A DNA stretch of 64,000 nucleotides from Zobellia nedashkovskayae (GCF_015330125.1 NZ_JADDXR010000002.1:4166685-4230684), one strand, 5' to 3'; shown: positions 1 through 8,650, numbered from the stretch's first letter. The notes: a model not told the origin generated them from the sequence alone. Made by a program: numbers and translations.

Positions 1-572
1 TTGGAATTTTTTACTTTTTCGGTCTCTTCTTTTGAAATGGTTTTGACGTCCGTTAAATAAGTGAAGCCTTTAATTCTAAAGCCTAATACATTGATACGAT
101 TGTGACTCGCTTCTATAGGAATTACCTTTAATCCCCCAATGGTAAACGGATGATCTTTATCAATTAGGTTAACTGCTACCGCAGGTGCGCCAGGATACCG
201 ATTTTCATCTGCAAAAATATAATCAAAACGCCTTTTAAGGGAATCAGCAACACGTTTGTGCGCATATACAGGCACATCGCCTTGTCTAAAAAAATAAGGT
301 CTAATATCATCTAAACCGGCGGTATGGTCAGAATGTTCATGTGTAAAAAGAATACCGTCTAGCTTCATGACCTCGTTAGTGAGCATCTGTTGTCTAAAAT
401 CCGGACCACAATCAATTGCATAATTATAGTCCTTCCATGAAACCAAAGCAGAAGTTCTAAGTCTTTTATCCTTTATATCACTACTGTTGCAAACTGGGTG
501 ATTACTGCCTATTACTGGGATTCCTTGAGAAGTGCCCGTACCTAAAAATGTTATTTTTAACGTATCGTTCAT
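1..572 (-). CDS. MBL-fold metallohydrolase, PhnP-like (3' end outside window)
   Basis: This gene runs off the left edge, so only the N-terminal 190 or so residues are seen. Reading leftward from the ATG at 572 it begins MNDTLKITFLGTGTSQGIP, the usual start of Bacteroidota PhnP-like metallo-beta-lactamase hydrolases. The metal-binding motif THEHSDH lies near residue 85 and is followed by AGLDDIRP. Family members are cytoplasmic phosphodiesterase-like enzymes binding two metal ions; the substrate here is unknown. A -7 promoter box (580-587) ends 7 bases before the ATG, which supports this start and implies a nearly leaderless message. It is divergent from the next gene. Confidence 0.85.
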   Translation of the reverse strand, partial: MNDTLKITFLGTGTSQGIPVIGSNHPVCNSSDIKDKRLRTSALVSWKDYNYAIDCGPDFRQQMLTNEVMKLDGILFTHEHSDHTAGLDDIRPYFFRQGDVPVYAHKRVADSLKRRFDYIFADENRYPGAPAVAVNLIDKDHPFTIGGLKVIPIEASHNRINVLGFRIKGFTYLTDVKTISKEETEKVKNS

Positions 573-579
573 CTAGAGT

Positions 580-587
580 CAAATTTA
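580..587 (-). promoter_or_regulatory. Bacteroidota -7 box for the MBL hydrolase gene
   Basis: Minus strand reads TAAATTTG, an exact TAnnTTTG match, 7 bases before the ATG at 572. No clear -33 TTTG was seen at the usual spacing. Confidence 0.55.
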
Positions 588-621
588 TAACTAAAAAATT
601 TAATAGATAACCCGAACTTGT

Positions 622-629
622 TAACTTTG
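622..629 (+). promoter_or_regulatory. Bacteroidota -7 box for the gene at 650
   Basis: TAACTTTG matches TAnnTTTG and ends 20 bases before the ATG at 650. A TTTA, close to the -33 TTTG, lies 19 bases upstream. Confidence 0.55.
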
Positions 630-649
630 TTAAAAGCAAAATCAACCAA

Positions 650-2113
650 ATGGCTTCAGTTTTAAAACGAGATACTGTATTTGAGAATATCCCTTCCATC
701 AAAGCTAAAACTTTGAGGATCAACCTAAACCCTGACATTTACGGAACGTTTTCGGAAATTGGAGCTGGTCAAGAGACGGCACGCCATTTCTTTCGCTCAG
801 GAGGTGCTTCAGGCACCATAGCCAAGGCTATGAGCGCGTATGACAAGGATTTTAGCGATGCCATTTATGGTATTGAAAATGATGGTAGATATGTAACACA
901 ATCTAGACTAAAAAAGATGCTTTCTCATGAGATGACACTTATGGAAGAGCGTATTAGTAGAGAAACTCATCCAGAACGTCTTTTCTTTTCGTACGCCAAT
1001 ACAGTGGCTACTATAGATTTTTCAAAAAGATTTAAAGGACACGGTTGGGTAGGTATTCGTTTTCAATTAGATCCTAACCAGAAAGAACTAGATGAAATTA
1101 TACTTCATATACGTTTTAAACAAAACGAAGCCCGTTTACAGCAAGAAACCTTAGGTATTCTTGGTGTTAACTTGATTTATGGTGCTTTTTACAAGTACCA
1201 CAAGCCAAGAAAAATGTTAAAATACCTTTACGATCATATTGATAAGGATACCGTAGAGATCGATATGGTGAACTTTTCTGGGCCTAACTTTAAAGATGTC
1301 GATAATAGATTGATGAGCCTTCAGCTGATCCGAAATGATATGACCGATGCGGTTATGTTTGGACCTGACGGTAATAATTTCCTGCCCGCCTCTGCTTTGT
1401 ACAAAAAGAATATTTTGGCTTTACGAGGTAGTTTTAGACCGGTCACCAAGGTAAATATGGACATGTTCCATAAATCTTACGATATTTTTGTTCGGGATCC
1501 AGCAGTAGACCAAGAGAATACTATGGTTATTTTTGAAATAACCCTTTCTAACTTAAAAGCTTCTGGAGAAATAGATGAACAAGATTTTATGGATCGCGCA
1601 GAATTGCTTTGTGCTCTTGGCCATAATGTAATGATATCTAAGTTTCAAGAATATTTTAAACTAGTAGAATACTTTAATAGATATACTAAGGCAAAACTTG
1701 GTCTTACCATGGGTGTCAATAACTTGGTAGACATCTTTGATGAAAAGTATTACAGACACCTATCTGGAGGTATTTTGGAAGCCTTTGGTAAACTGTTCTT
1801 TAAAGAACTACAGGTTTATCTTTATCCTATGAAAAATGCGGAAACCGGTCAGATTATGACCAGTAACAACATTAAAGTTCATCCAAGAATGAAAGAACTT
1901 TATAAGTTCTTTAAGTATAATGGAAAAGTAATGGACATCATAGATTACGACCCTGAGATTATGCACATTTTCTCAAGAGATGCACTCAAGAAACTTATTA
2001 ATAATGAAGAAGGATGGGAAGAAATGCTTCCTGAAGGTATACCAGAGATAATCAAGAATGAAAGTCTGTTTACCAGAAAGTTACTGAAACCTAAAAGTGA
2101 TGAAATAAAGTAA
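650..2113 (+). CDS. Conserved 487-residue protein of unknown function
   Basis: A soluble protein with no signal peptide or membrane segment. From memory, close relatives are widespread in Bacteroidota and are often labelled nicotinate-nucleotide adenylyltransferase. That label is not supported: the protein is more than twice the length of NadD, and I cannot find the nucleotidyltransferase (H/T)xGH motif near the N-terminus. Notable conserved-looking segments are FFRSGGASGTIAKAMSAYDK near residue 47, SYANTVATIDF near 115, and HLSGGILEAFGKLFFKEL near 370. It stands alone with its own promoter box and a strong terminator, so context gives no clue. Being coding and conserved is near certain; the function is open. 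Confidence 0.9.
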   Translation: MASVLKRDTVFENIPSIKAKTLRINLNPDIYGTFSEIGAGQETARHFFRSGGASGTIAKAMSAYDKDFSDAIYGIENDGRYVTQSRLKKMLSHEMTLMEERISRETHPERLFFSYANTVATIDFSKRFKGHGWVGIRFQLDPNQKELDEIILHIRFKQNEARLQQETLGILGVNLIYGAFYKYHKPRKMLKYLYDHIDKDTVEIDMVNFSGPNFKDVDNRLMSLQLIRNDMTDAVMFGPDGNNFLPASALYKKNILALRGSFRPVTKVNMDMFHKSYDIFVRDPAVDQENTMVIFEITLSNLKASGEIDEQDFMDRAELLCALGHNVMISKFQEYFKLVEYFNRYTKAKLGLTMGVNNLVDIFDEKYYRHLSGGILEAFGKLFFKELQVYLYPMKNAETGQIMTSNNIKVHPRMKELYKFFKYNGKVMDIIDYDPEIMHIFSRDALKKLINNEEGWEEMLPEGIPEIIKNESLFTRKLLKPKSDEIK

Positions 2114-2120
2114 AAATAAA

Positions 2121-2147
2121 AAAAGGGGCTTAGGCCCCTTTTTTTAT
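2121..2147. terminator. Bidirectional Rho-independent terminator
   Basis: Nine-base stem aaaaggggc / gccccttttt-side with a TTAG loop and T-runs on both strands. It serves the gene ending at 2113 and bcp, which ends at 2181 on the other strand. Confidence 0.85.
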
Positions 2148-2180
2148 TGAATTGCTTCTAATAATTCTGTAGTAATTTAT

Positions 2181-2636
2181 TTAATCACCAAGCAATTGCG
2201 CTGCGTGATCTTTGGTTTTTACCTTGTCTATCACCTTCGTAACAATTGCATTACCGTCTACAACAAAAGTTTTTCTGTGAATACCATCATATTCGCGACC
2301 CATAAATTTTTTCAGTCCCCAGACCCCAAAAGTGTTGATTACGGTATGGTCTTCATCTGCTAATAACGGAAAGGGGAAATTATTCTTATTCTTAAAGTTA
2401 CTTTGTCTCTTTTCTGAATCTGCACTTACACCCAACAGTTCATATCCTTGAGCTTGAAGCTCCTCATAATTATCCCGCAAATTACAGGCTTCTGCAGTAC
2501 AACCTGGCGTACTTGCTTTAGGATAAAAAAAGACAATTAACTTCTTGCCTTTAAAATCAGATAATTTAATTGTATTACCATCTTGGTCTTTCGCTGAAAA
2601 ATCGGGTACTTTGTCCCCTACTTGTAATGTATTCAT
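2181..2636 (-). CDS. bcp: Thioredoxin-dependent thiol peroxidase (BCP-type peroxiredoxin)
   Basis: 151 residues, the usual length of a BCP/PrxQ peroxiredoxin. The protein reduces hydrogen peroxide and organic peroxides in the cytoplasm using thioredoxin. The motif STPGCTAEAC places the peroxidatic cysteine at residue 46 and the resolving cysteine at 51, so it is the atypical two-cysteine form. It begins with the typical GDKVPDFSAKDQDG segment. It is divergent from nth, with about 50 bases between the two starts, a compact pairing of an antioxidant and a DNA-repair gene. Confidence 0.96.
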   Translation of the reverse strand: MNTLQVGDKVPDFSAKDQDGNTIKLSDFKGKKLIVFFYPKASTPGCTAEACNLRDNYEELQAQGYELLGVSADSEKRQSNFKNKNNFPFPLLADEDHTVINTFGVWGLKKFMGREYDGIHRKTFVVDGNAIVTKVIDKVKTKDHAAQLLGD

Positions 2637-2686
2637 AGCACTTCTTTATTTTGTGTTTCAATTTTCATTGCTAAAATTAGACAAAA

Positions 2687-3349
2687 ATGACAAAAGCGGA
2701 AAAGGTTGATTTTACTATTAAGACCTTAAGAGATATTTATCCAACGATACCGGTGCCTTTGGAGCATAAAGACCCATATACTTTATTAATTGCCGTATTA
2801 CTATCTGCTCAAAGTACAGATGTTAGAGTAAATAAAATTACACCTCTTTTATTCGAAAGAGCGGACAACCCTTATGATATGATTAAATTATCTGTAGAAG
2901 AAATTCGTGATATTATTAGACCCGTTGGTCTTTCTCCTATGAAATCTAAGGGAATTCATGGACTATCTAAAATGTTAGTAGAAAAATATAATGGTGTAGT
3001 TCCTCAGGAATTAGAACTTTTAGAAGAATTTCCTGCTGTGGGTCACAAAACTGCAAGTGTAGTGGTTTCTCAAGCTTTTGGTATTCCTGCTTTTCCTGTA
3101 GATACCCATATTCATAGATTAATGTATAGATGGGGCTTTACTAATGGAAAAAACGTTGTGCAAACAGAAAAAGATGCCAAGCGCCTATTTCCAAAAGAAA
3201 TTTGGAATGACTTGCATCTTCAGATAATTTGGTACGGTCGAGAATATTCTCCTGCCAGAGGATGGGATTTAGATAATGATATCATTACCAAAACTATTGG
3301 TAGGAAAGCAATAATCGATAATTATTACAAAACAAAAAAGACCCGTTAA
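2687..3349 (+). CDS. nth: Endonuclease III-like DNA glycosylase lacking the iron-sulfur cluster
   Basis: 220 residues of the HhH-GPD superfamily. Nth removes oxidised pyrimidines from DNA and cleaves at the abasic site. The helix-hairpin-helix is LLEEFPAVGHKTAS with the catalytic lysine at 121, and the catalytic aspartate of PVDTHIHR is at 139. The C-terminus departs from the textbook enzyme: after WYGREYSPARGW there is no cysteine at all, so the four-cysteine loop that binds the [4Fe-4S] cluster is missing. Other reading frames of the tail do not restore it, so this is not a frameshift. Relatives with the same tail exist in Flavobacteriaceae as far as I recall. The call is firm at superfamily level. 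Confidence 0.93.
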   Translation: MTKAEKVDFTIKTLRDIYPTIPVPLEHKDPYTLLIAVLLSAQSTDVRVNKITPLLFERADNPYDMIKLSVEEIRDIIRPVGLSPMKSKGIHGLSKMLVEKYNGVVPQELELLEEFPAVGHKTASVVVSQAFGIPAFPVDTHIHRLMYRWGFTNGKNVVQTEKDAKRLFPKEIWNDLHLQIIWYGREYSPARGWDLDNDIITKTIGRKAIIDNYYKTKKTR

Positions 3350-3365
3350 GCCAGGTCTTTTTTGT
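3332..3365. terminator. Bidirectional terminator between nth and the small sigma-linked gene
   Basis: Twelve-base stem acaaaaaagacc with ggtcttttttgt; the nth stop codon lies in the loop. The minus strand also ends in a T-run, so it closes the sigma/small-protein unit. Confidence 0.8.
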
Positions 3366-3509
3366 TTAGTTCAAGCTATTTTCAAACTGAAAATTCTTGT
3401 ATTCAACAATATGAAATTGCTTAGAAAAACTAAGCAAAAAGTTGATAGTTTCTTTTGTTGCTTGGATAGCTGCACCTCTTTCAAGGTTCTCAGAGTAAAT
3501 TTTTTCCAT
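3366..3509 (-). CDS. 47-residue protein, copy 1, downstream of ECF sigma factor
   Basis: A short reading frame starting at the ATG at 3509 and ending TAA at 3366, just before the terminator. It is charged and soluble: N-terminal MEKIY, central helix-like TINFLLSFSK (residues 21-30) and C-terminal QFENSLN. The same-length frame at 4580-4723 follows the paralogous sigma gene and shares 19 of 47 residues without gaps: MxKIY, A17, TIxFLLxxSK, I34, E36, QFE and the final LN. Equal length, equal position and a shared pattern make it a real gene. It lies 71 bases after the sigma stop. Role unknown; an inhibitor or co-factor of the sigma factor is a reasonable guess. Confidence 0.85.
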   Translation of the reverse strand: MEKIYSENLERGAAIQATKETINFLLSFSKQFHIVEYKNFQFENSLN

Positions 3510-3521
3510 AGTAGTAATATA

Positions 3522-3538
3522 GTTATACAATGGATAAC
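3522..3538 (-). promoter_or_regulatory. Inverted repeat before the 47-residue gene, copy 1
   Basis: GTTAT-N7-ATAAC palindrome preceded on the minus strand by GC, in the sigma-to-small-gene gap. A matching GCGTTAT element with GTTA-N8-TAAC occurs at the same place in copy 2 (4739-4754). Possible operator, promoter or RNA hairpin. Confidence 0.4.
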
Positions 3539-3580
3539 GCAACTAGAATGGATATATTGTTACAAGGTATTAGCGATCTA

Positions 3581-4162
3581 TTAATTCGTTAATACAATGT
3601 TATGCTTGTCTATAATTTTTCTTAGATTGATTAATGCATAACGCATTCTCCCCAAGGCAGTATTAATGCTAACTCCTGTGTTTTCCGAGATTTCTTTAAA
3701 GCTCATATCTTTATAGATACGCATTACCAAAACTTCTTTTTGATCATCTGGTAATTCTTCAATTAAATGCTTTAAATCTGAAGTAATCTGATCTTTTATG
3801 ATTTGCTTTTCTGCATTCAATTTATCATCTCCTATTACAGAAAAGATATTAAAATCATCACTGCCTTCAAACATTGGCATTCTTTTGTTCTTTCTGAAGT
3901 GATCAATAATTAAGTTATGTGCAATTCTCATTACCCATGGCAAAAATTTACCTTCTTCACTATATGAACCTTTTTTCAAAGTTTTAATTACTTTAATAAA
4001 AGTATCTTGGAAAATATCTTCTGTAACATCTCTATCTAAAACCTTTGAGTAAATAAAGCTAGATATTCTTTGGTTGTGACGGTTGATTAAAACTTCAAGT
4101 GCTTTTTCATCTCCGCTGATATAATCTCTTACTAATACTGAATCTTCGATTTGTGAGCTCAT
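3581..4162 (-). CDS. ECF-type RNA polymerase sigma factor, copy 1
   Basis: 193 residues with the two-domain ECF layout. Sigma region 2 spans about residues 20-95, including TEDIFQDTFIKVIKTL and PWVMRIAHNLIIDHFRK, which read and melt the -10 region. Sigma region 4 spans about 130-185, with helix-turn-helix MSFKEISENTGVSINTALGR, which reads the -35 region. It is followed by a 47-residue gene rather than by a typical membrane anti-sigma factor. A paralog with the same arrangement lies directly upstream (4798-5379); by eye the two differ at about 40 of 193 positions. No -7 box was found ahead of the ATG, so its own promoter is unclear. Confidence 0.93.
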   Translation of the reverse strand: MSSQIEDSVLVRDYISGDEKALEVLINRHNQRISSFIYSKVLDRDVTEDIFQDTFIKVIKTLKKGSYSEEGKFLPWVMRIAHNLIIDHFRKNKRMPMFEGSDDFNIFSVIGDDKLNAEKQIIKDQITSDLKHLIEELPDDQKEVLVMRIYKDMSFKEISENTGVSINTALGRMRYALINLRKIIDKHNIVLTN

Positions 4163-4521
4163 GGTGTAGGGTTTTTAGTTTTTTGGATTTGAGACTTTCT
4201 AAAGAAAGGCTACCGTTATTTAGTTATTTTCGAGTAATATTTTTATCCTTTGGCGGATGACCTTGTTGTTATTTCTGATGTAAAACTAGATAATAGAGGG
4301 CTCTAGAAAAAAACATTGTTGTAAAACCGCTAGTTTTTGATGTGAAATGCCACTTTTCTATTTTTCTGTAAAATAAAATGGAATGAAGTGCGTTAGCCAC
4401 ACAAAATCAGCCTTCTGTAGAATATGGGTGAAGTGGTCCTTTTATTCGGCTGTTTATTCTAAATAAGATATAACATATAGTATGTACTATAAAGACAGTA
4501 ATTAAACTTGGTTATTTCCTA
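4163..4521. other. Gene-free spacer between the two sigma cassettes
   Basis: About 360 AT-rich bases with no frame longer than about a dozen codons from an ATG and no TAnnTTTG box next to the sigma start at 4162. It must hold the promoter of sigma copy 1 (leftward), but I could not identify it. Confidence 0.5.
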
Positions 4522-4553
4522 CAAAAAAACCCTAGCAATTTTCATTACTAGGG
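4522..4553 (-). terminator. Terminator of sigma cassette 2
   Basis: Minus strand forms a stem ccctagtaat / attgctaggg followed by seven T residues, 27 bases after the stop of the second 47-residue gene. It separates the two cassettes into independent transcripts. Confidence 0.8.
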
Positions 4554-4579
4554 CTATATATATTTTGAAGAACTAGTAC

Positions 4580-4723
4580 TTAGTTCAAATTTGATTCAAA
4601 TTGAAGGCCATCGGCCTCTGTTATTTCTAATGCCTTTGAATAATCCAATAGAAACTTAATTGTTGAAGGGCTTGCTTTAGCCGATTTATGCTTATCCGAT
4701 TCTGTCGCGTAAATTTTTCCCAT
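4580..4723 (-). CDS. 47-residue protein, copy 2, downstream of ECF sigma factor
   Basis: Starts at the ATG at 4723 and stops at 4580, giving 47 residues exactly like copy 1. It begins MGKIY, has the central TIKFLLDYSK segment (residues 21-30) and ends QFESNLN. It lies 74 bases after the second sigma stop and just before a terminator. About 40% identical to copy 1 while the linked sigma factors are about 79% identical, so it has changed faster, as expected for a partner-specific or adapting protein. No signal peptide or membrane segment is visible. Function unknown. Confidence 0.85.
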   Translation of the reverse strand: MGKIYATESDKHKSAKASPSTIKFLLDYSKALEITEADGLQFESNLN

Positions 4724-4738
4724 ATCTATTTTAGTATT

Positions 4739-4754
4739 GTTACAGCATTATAAC
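4739..4754 (-). promoter_or_regulatory. Inverted repeat before the 47-residue gene, copy 2
   Basis: GTTA-N8-TAAC arms, with GGCGTTAT on the minus strand, in the same position as the element at 3522-3538. Conservation between the diverged cassettes is the main reason to list it. Confidence 0.4.
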
Positions 4755-4797
4755 GCCACAAACATAAATATAATAAAACTGCCCGACCTAACGCACG

Positions 4798-5379
4798 TTA
4801 ATTCGTTAAAACAATATTATGCTCTTCAATTATCTTTCTAAGGTTAATTAAAGCGTAACGCATTCTTCCCAAGGCTGTATTTATACTTACTCCTGTATTT
4901 TCCGAAATCTCCTTAAAACTCATATCCTTATATATACGCATAATCAATACCTCTCGTTGATCAACTGGCAATTCAGCAACAAGCACTTCCAAATCACAAT
5001 CTATCTGGTCTTTTATAAGTTGGCGCTCAGCATTAAGCTTATCATCACCGATCAAAGAAAAGATATCAAAACTATCTGCTCCTTGAAACATGGGCATACG
5101 ACTGGTTTTTCTAAAATGGTCTATTATAAGGTTATGGGCTATGCGCATTACCCAAGGTAAAAATTTACCTTCTTCATTATATGTACCACGACGTAGTGTC
5201 TTTATAACCTTAATAAAGGTATCTTGAAAAATGTCTTCGGTAATATCTCGGTTATTTACTTTGGAATAAATAAAACTACTAAGCCGCTGGTTGTGCTTTG
5301 CAATTAGAAATTCTAATGCCTTTTCATCACCAGAAACATAATTTTTAATAAGAAGAGAATCTTCCGTCAATATATCCAT
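4798..5379 (-). CDS. ECF-type RNA polymerase sigma factor, copy 2
   Basis: 193 residues, collinear without gaps with the copy at 3581-4162. Region 2 (TEDIFQDTFIKVIKTL, PWVMRIAHNLIIDHFRK) and region 4 are present. The stretch from MRIYKDMSFKEISENTG to LRKII in region 4, which contacts the -35 element, is identical in both copies, so both probably recognise the same -35 sequence. Differences cluster in the N-terminal 30 residues and the linker (about residues 92-140). It leads its own cassette with a 47-residue gene and a terminator. The regulon is unknown. Confidence 0.93.
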   Translation of the reverse strand: MDILTEDSLLIKNYVSGDEKALEFLIAKHNQRLSSFIYSKVNNRDITEDIFQDTFIKVIKTLRRGTYNEEGKFLPWVMRIAHNLIIDHFRKTSRMPMFQGADSFDIFSLIGDDKLNAERQLIKDQIDCDLEVLVAELPVDQREVLIMRIYKDMSFKEISENTGVSINTALGRMRYALINLRKIIEEHNIVLTN

Positions 5380-5599
5380 AACAATTACTTTAATAGTTAA
5401 AACGAGACACCTCCCCTGTGGAAAGGTCTTGTAGATAATGTTTTAATCTTTCTAAAAGTAATTTTCTGCTATAGGCGTATTAACATTTTGTTAGGCCCCA
5501 AATATAGATAAAATTAAATGACTTTGGAAAATTTCTATCGTCATACACACATTTTTTAATGCTAACCATACAATTCTAGCTATTGAAATCTTCAAATTG

Positions 5600-5607
5600 T
5601 ATCTTTG
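5600..5607 (+). promoter_or_regulatory. Bacteroidota -7 box for uvrA
   Basis: TATCTTTG matches TAnnTTTG exactly and ends 17 bases before the ATG at 5625. It lies downstream of the alternative TTG at 5583, which it therefore rules out as the start. Confidence 0.65.
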
Positions 5608-5624
5608 CAAATCTATATAAGAAC

Positions 5625-8402
5625 ATGACGGAAATAGTAGACGTAAACCCAAAACACAACATAATAATCAAAGGCGCAAAACTGCACAACCTTAAGAATA
5701 TTGATGTTGTCATCCCCCGAAACAAACTAGTTGTTATTACCGGTCTTTCTGGTTCAGGTAAGTCCAGTTTAGCATTTGACACCTTATATGCAGAAGGTCA
5801 AAGACGTTATGTAGAGAGTCTTTCTTCCTATGCCAGACAATTTTTAGGCAAATTAGATAAGCCAAAAGTGGACTATATAAAAGGTATAGCCCCTGCCATT
5901 GCCATTGAACAAAAGGTGAACTCTACAAACCCACGGTCTACCGTTGGTACTACAACGGAGATTTATGATTATCTAAAATTACTATACGCGCGTATCGGTC
6001 GCACCATATCTCCCATTTCTGGCCGAGAAGTAAAAAAAGATACGGTTACAGATGTGGTGGAACATGTTAAAAAGTATGAGGAAGGTACCAAACTTCTTTT
6101 ACTGGCCCCTATTGTTATAGATAAGGAAAGAGATTCATTAAAATCTCTTCAACTACTTTCCAAACAAGGCTATGCCAGAATAAAGTATAATGGCGAAGTG
6201 CTAAGGATAGATAATGCACCCGAAGATATTGGTAAGAATTTTGACTTGGTCATAGATCGGATTATAGTCAAGGACGATGAAGACTTCTATAATCGTTTGG
6301 CCAACGCCATTGATACGGCTTTTTTTGAAGGCAAAGGAGAATGTGCTATAGAAGAGCTAGCTACAAAGGTTGTTACTCCTTTTAGTAATAAGTTTGAGTT
6401 AGACGGAATGTCATTCTTAGAGCCAAATGTTCATTTATTCAGTTTTAACAACCCTTATGGAGCTTGTCCAAAATGTGAAGGGTATGGAGATGTTATAGGA
6501 ATAGACAAAGACCTTGTGATTCCCAATACGGCATTATCAGTATATGAAAATGCTATTTTTCCATGGCGTGGTGAGAGTATGGGGTGGTATAGAGATCAAC
6601 TTGTAAATTCTGCCTATAAATATGACTTTCCTATTCATAAGCCGTGGTTTGAACTATCCGAAGAACAAAAACAGTTGGTCTGGGATGGCAATGACCACTT
6701 TATTGGTTTACATAAATTTTTTGGGCAATTAGAAGAAAAGAGTTACAAAATACAGAATAGGGTTATGCTTTCTCGCTACCGCGGAAAAACCAAATGTAAT
6801 GTTTGCCAAGGAAAGCGATTACGGAAAGAAACCGATTACATTATAGTTGGCGGAAAAAACATTTCTGATTTAGTTGAATTACCTATCAAAAAATTGATTC
6901 CATTTTTTGAAGAACTGGTTTTAGATAAATATGATGCGAAAATTGCATCGCGGTTATTAAAGGAAATCATTACGAGATTAGGTTTTCTCTATAAGGTTGG
7001 ATTAAGTTATTTGACGATAAATAGAAAATCTAATACACTTTCAGGTGGAGAAAGCCAGCGTATCAACCTGGCAACCTCATTAGGAAGTAGCCTTGTGGGA
7101 AGTATGTATATTCTGGATGAACCCAGTATAGGACTACACCCAAAAGATACCGAGAACTTAATTGATGTTTTAAAATCTTTACGAGACCTTGGTAACACCG
7201 TTATTGTTGTTGAGCATGATGAAGATATCATGAAAGCGGCAGACGAAGTTATTGATATTGGTCCCGAAGCCGGTACACATGGTGGAAAAGTTGTTGCCCA
7301 TGGAACGCTAGATGAAATATTAAAGTCTACGTCACTAACTGCGAGTTACCTAAATGGAACAGAAGAAATAACTGTACCCAGCAAAAGAAGAACTTCTACA
7401 GATTACATTACAATAAGAGGTGCTCGTGAAAATAATCTAAAAAATATAGATGTAACCTTTCCACTCAACATGCTTACGGTAATAACCGGGGTGTCAGGAA
7501 GTGGTAAAAGCACTTTGGTCAAAAAGCTTTTGTATCCTATTATATTAAAAGAAGTTGGCGGGTACGGAGAAAAAGCGGGACAGTTTACCAAAGTAGAGGG
7601 TAAATACAAGAATATAAAACATGTAGAGTTTGTTGACCAAAATCCTATTGGAAGGTCTTCACGCTCAAATCCTGTAACCTATATAAAGGCATATGATGAC
7701 ATCAGGAATCTTTTTGCTTCACAAAAGCTAAGTAAAATAAGAGCTTATCAAGCCAAACATTTTTCTTTTAATGTGGATGGAGGCCGATGCGAAAAATGTA
7801 AAGGAGAAGGTGAGATTACTGTAGAAATGCAGTTCATGGCCGATGTTCACTTGGAATGTGATACCTGCGGTGGCAAACGTTTTAAGAAGGAAGTGTTAGA
7901 GGTAAAATTTGAGGATGCAAGTATTGATGATGTCCTAAATATGACTATTGATGACGCTATCGCATTTTTTGATTTACATAAGCAAACAAAAATTGTTAAT
8001 AAACTGAAACCTTTACAGGATGTTGGCTTGGGTTATGTAACCTTAGGACAGTCCTCTTCTACCTTATCCGGTGGAGAAGCTCAACGAATTAAACTAGCAT
8101 CCTTTTTAGTTAAGGGTACAACTAAAGATAAGGCACTCTTTATTTTTGATGAACCTACAACCGGTTTGCATTTTCATGATATAAAGAAACTTCTAAAATC
8201 TTTTGATGCTTTAATTTCCAAAGGACATTCCGTTATAGTAATAGAGCACAATATAGAATTGATTAAATGTGCTGATTATATTATTGACCTTGGTCCTGAA
8301 GGCGGCGAAGGTGGAGGATTGCTTTTAGCAGAAGGTACTCCAGAGGAAATAATAAAGAGTAAAACCTCTTTTACGGCCAAATATTTAAAAGAGAAGCTAT
8401 AG
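5625..8402 (+). CDS. uvrA: Excinuclease ABC subunit A
   Basis: 925 residues. UvrA is the damage-sensing ATPase of nucleotide excision repair; as a dimer it loads UvrB onto damaged DNA. Two ABC modules are visible: Walker [12 protein letters not shown] near residue 40 and [11 protein letters not shown] near 625; signatures LSGGESQRI and LSGGEAQRI; Walker [11 protein letters not shown] and [10 protein letters not shown]. Zinc-binding cysteine pairs occur at [24 protein letters not shown] and CDTCGGKR. The frame is open from a TTG at 5583, but I chose the ATG at 5625 because the protein then begins MTEIV like the family and the -7 box lies between the two. It has its own terminator. Confidence 0.97.
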   Translation: MTEIVDVNPKHNIIIKGAKLHNLKNIDVVIPRNKLVVITGLSGSGKSSLAFDTLYAEGQRRYVESLSSYARQFLGKLDKPKVDYIKGIAPAIAIEQKVNSTNPRSTVGTTTEIYDYLKLLYARIGRTISPISGREVKKDTVTDVVEHVKKYEEGTKLLLLAPIVIDKERDSLKSLQLLSKQGYARIKYNGEVLRIDNAPEDIGKNFDLVIDRIIVKDDEDFYNRLANAIDTAFFEGKGECAIEELATKVVTPFSNKFELDGMSFLEPNVHLFSFNNPYGACPKCEGYGDVIGIDKDLVIPNTALSVYENAIFPWRGESMGWYRDQLVNSAYKYDFPIHKPWFELSEEQKQLVWDGNDHFIGLHKFFGQLEEKSYKIQNRVMLSRYRGKTKCNVCQGKRLRKETDYIIVGGKNISDLVELPIKKLIPFFEELVLDKYDAKIASRLLKEIITRLGFLYKVGLSYLTINRKSNTLSGGESQRINLATSLGSSLVGSMYILDEPSIGLHPKDTENLIDVLKSLRDLGNTVIVVEHDEDIMKAADEVIDIGPEAGTHGGKVVAHGTLDEILKSTSLTASYLNGTEEITVPSKRRTSTDYITIRGARENNLKNIDVTFPLNMLTVITGVSGSGKSTLVKKLLYPIILKEVGGYGEKAGQFTKVEGKYKNIKHVEFVDQNPIGRSSRSNPVTYIKAYDDIRNLFASQKLSKIRAYQAKHFSFNVDGGRCEKCKGEGEITVEMQFMADVHLECDTCGGKRFKKEVLEVKFEDASIDDVLNMTIDDAIAFFDLHKQTKIVNKLKPLQDVGLGYVTLGQSSSTLSGGEAQRIKLASFLVKGTTKDKALFIFDEPTTGLHFHDIKKLLKSFDALISKGHSVIVIEHNIELIKCADYIIDLGPEGGEGGGLLLAEGTPEEIIKSKTSFTAKYLKEKL

Positions 8403-8434
8403 TAGAAATATTAAAACATTAAGCAGTAAGTTAT

Positions 8435-8475
8435 AAGACCATATTTCCTTAAAAAGAAGTATGGTCTTTTAATTT
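8435..8475 (+). terminator. uvrA terminator
   Basis: Nine-base stem aagaccata / tatggtctt followed by TTaaTTTTT, 32 bases after the uvrA stop. Confidence 0.75.
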
Positions 8476-8650
8476 TTCTTCCAATAGCAATACATGTTTA
8501 AAGACATATCCCTTTGTTAAAGCAAACAAACATAAAACCATAAACAACTGATTATCAATTTAATAAATGTGATTCGGATTTTTTGGCACGCTGTTTGTTT
8601 ATTACTACTCGAATGTGAATATTTTCATTCAAGAATTAAAACCTTATATC

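Noticed and set aside
3230..3349. Frameshift hiding the iron-sulfur cysteines of Nth
   Set aside because: The alternative frame I read through the tail soon meets a stop and gives no cysteine pattern, and the existing tail is regular protein sequence.
4957..5160. Open frame opposite the second sigma gene
   Set aside because: It is an antisense shadow of a well-supported gene, with no promoter box, no homology and no matching frame opposite sigma copy 1 that I could see.
3581..5379. Sigma gene duplication as an assembly artefact
   Set aside because: The copies differ at about 40 of 193 residues, spacers differ and the linked small proteins are only about 40% identical, so it is an old duplication.
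5583..5624. Upstream TTG start extending uvrA by 14 residues
   Set aside because: A -7 promoter box (5600-5607) lies inside this extension, and UvrA proteins normally begin near the ATG at 5625.
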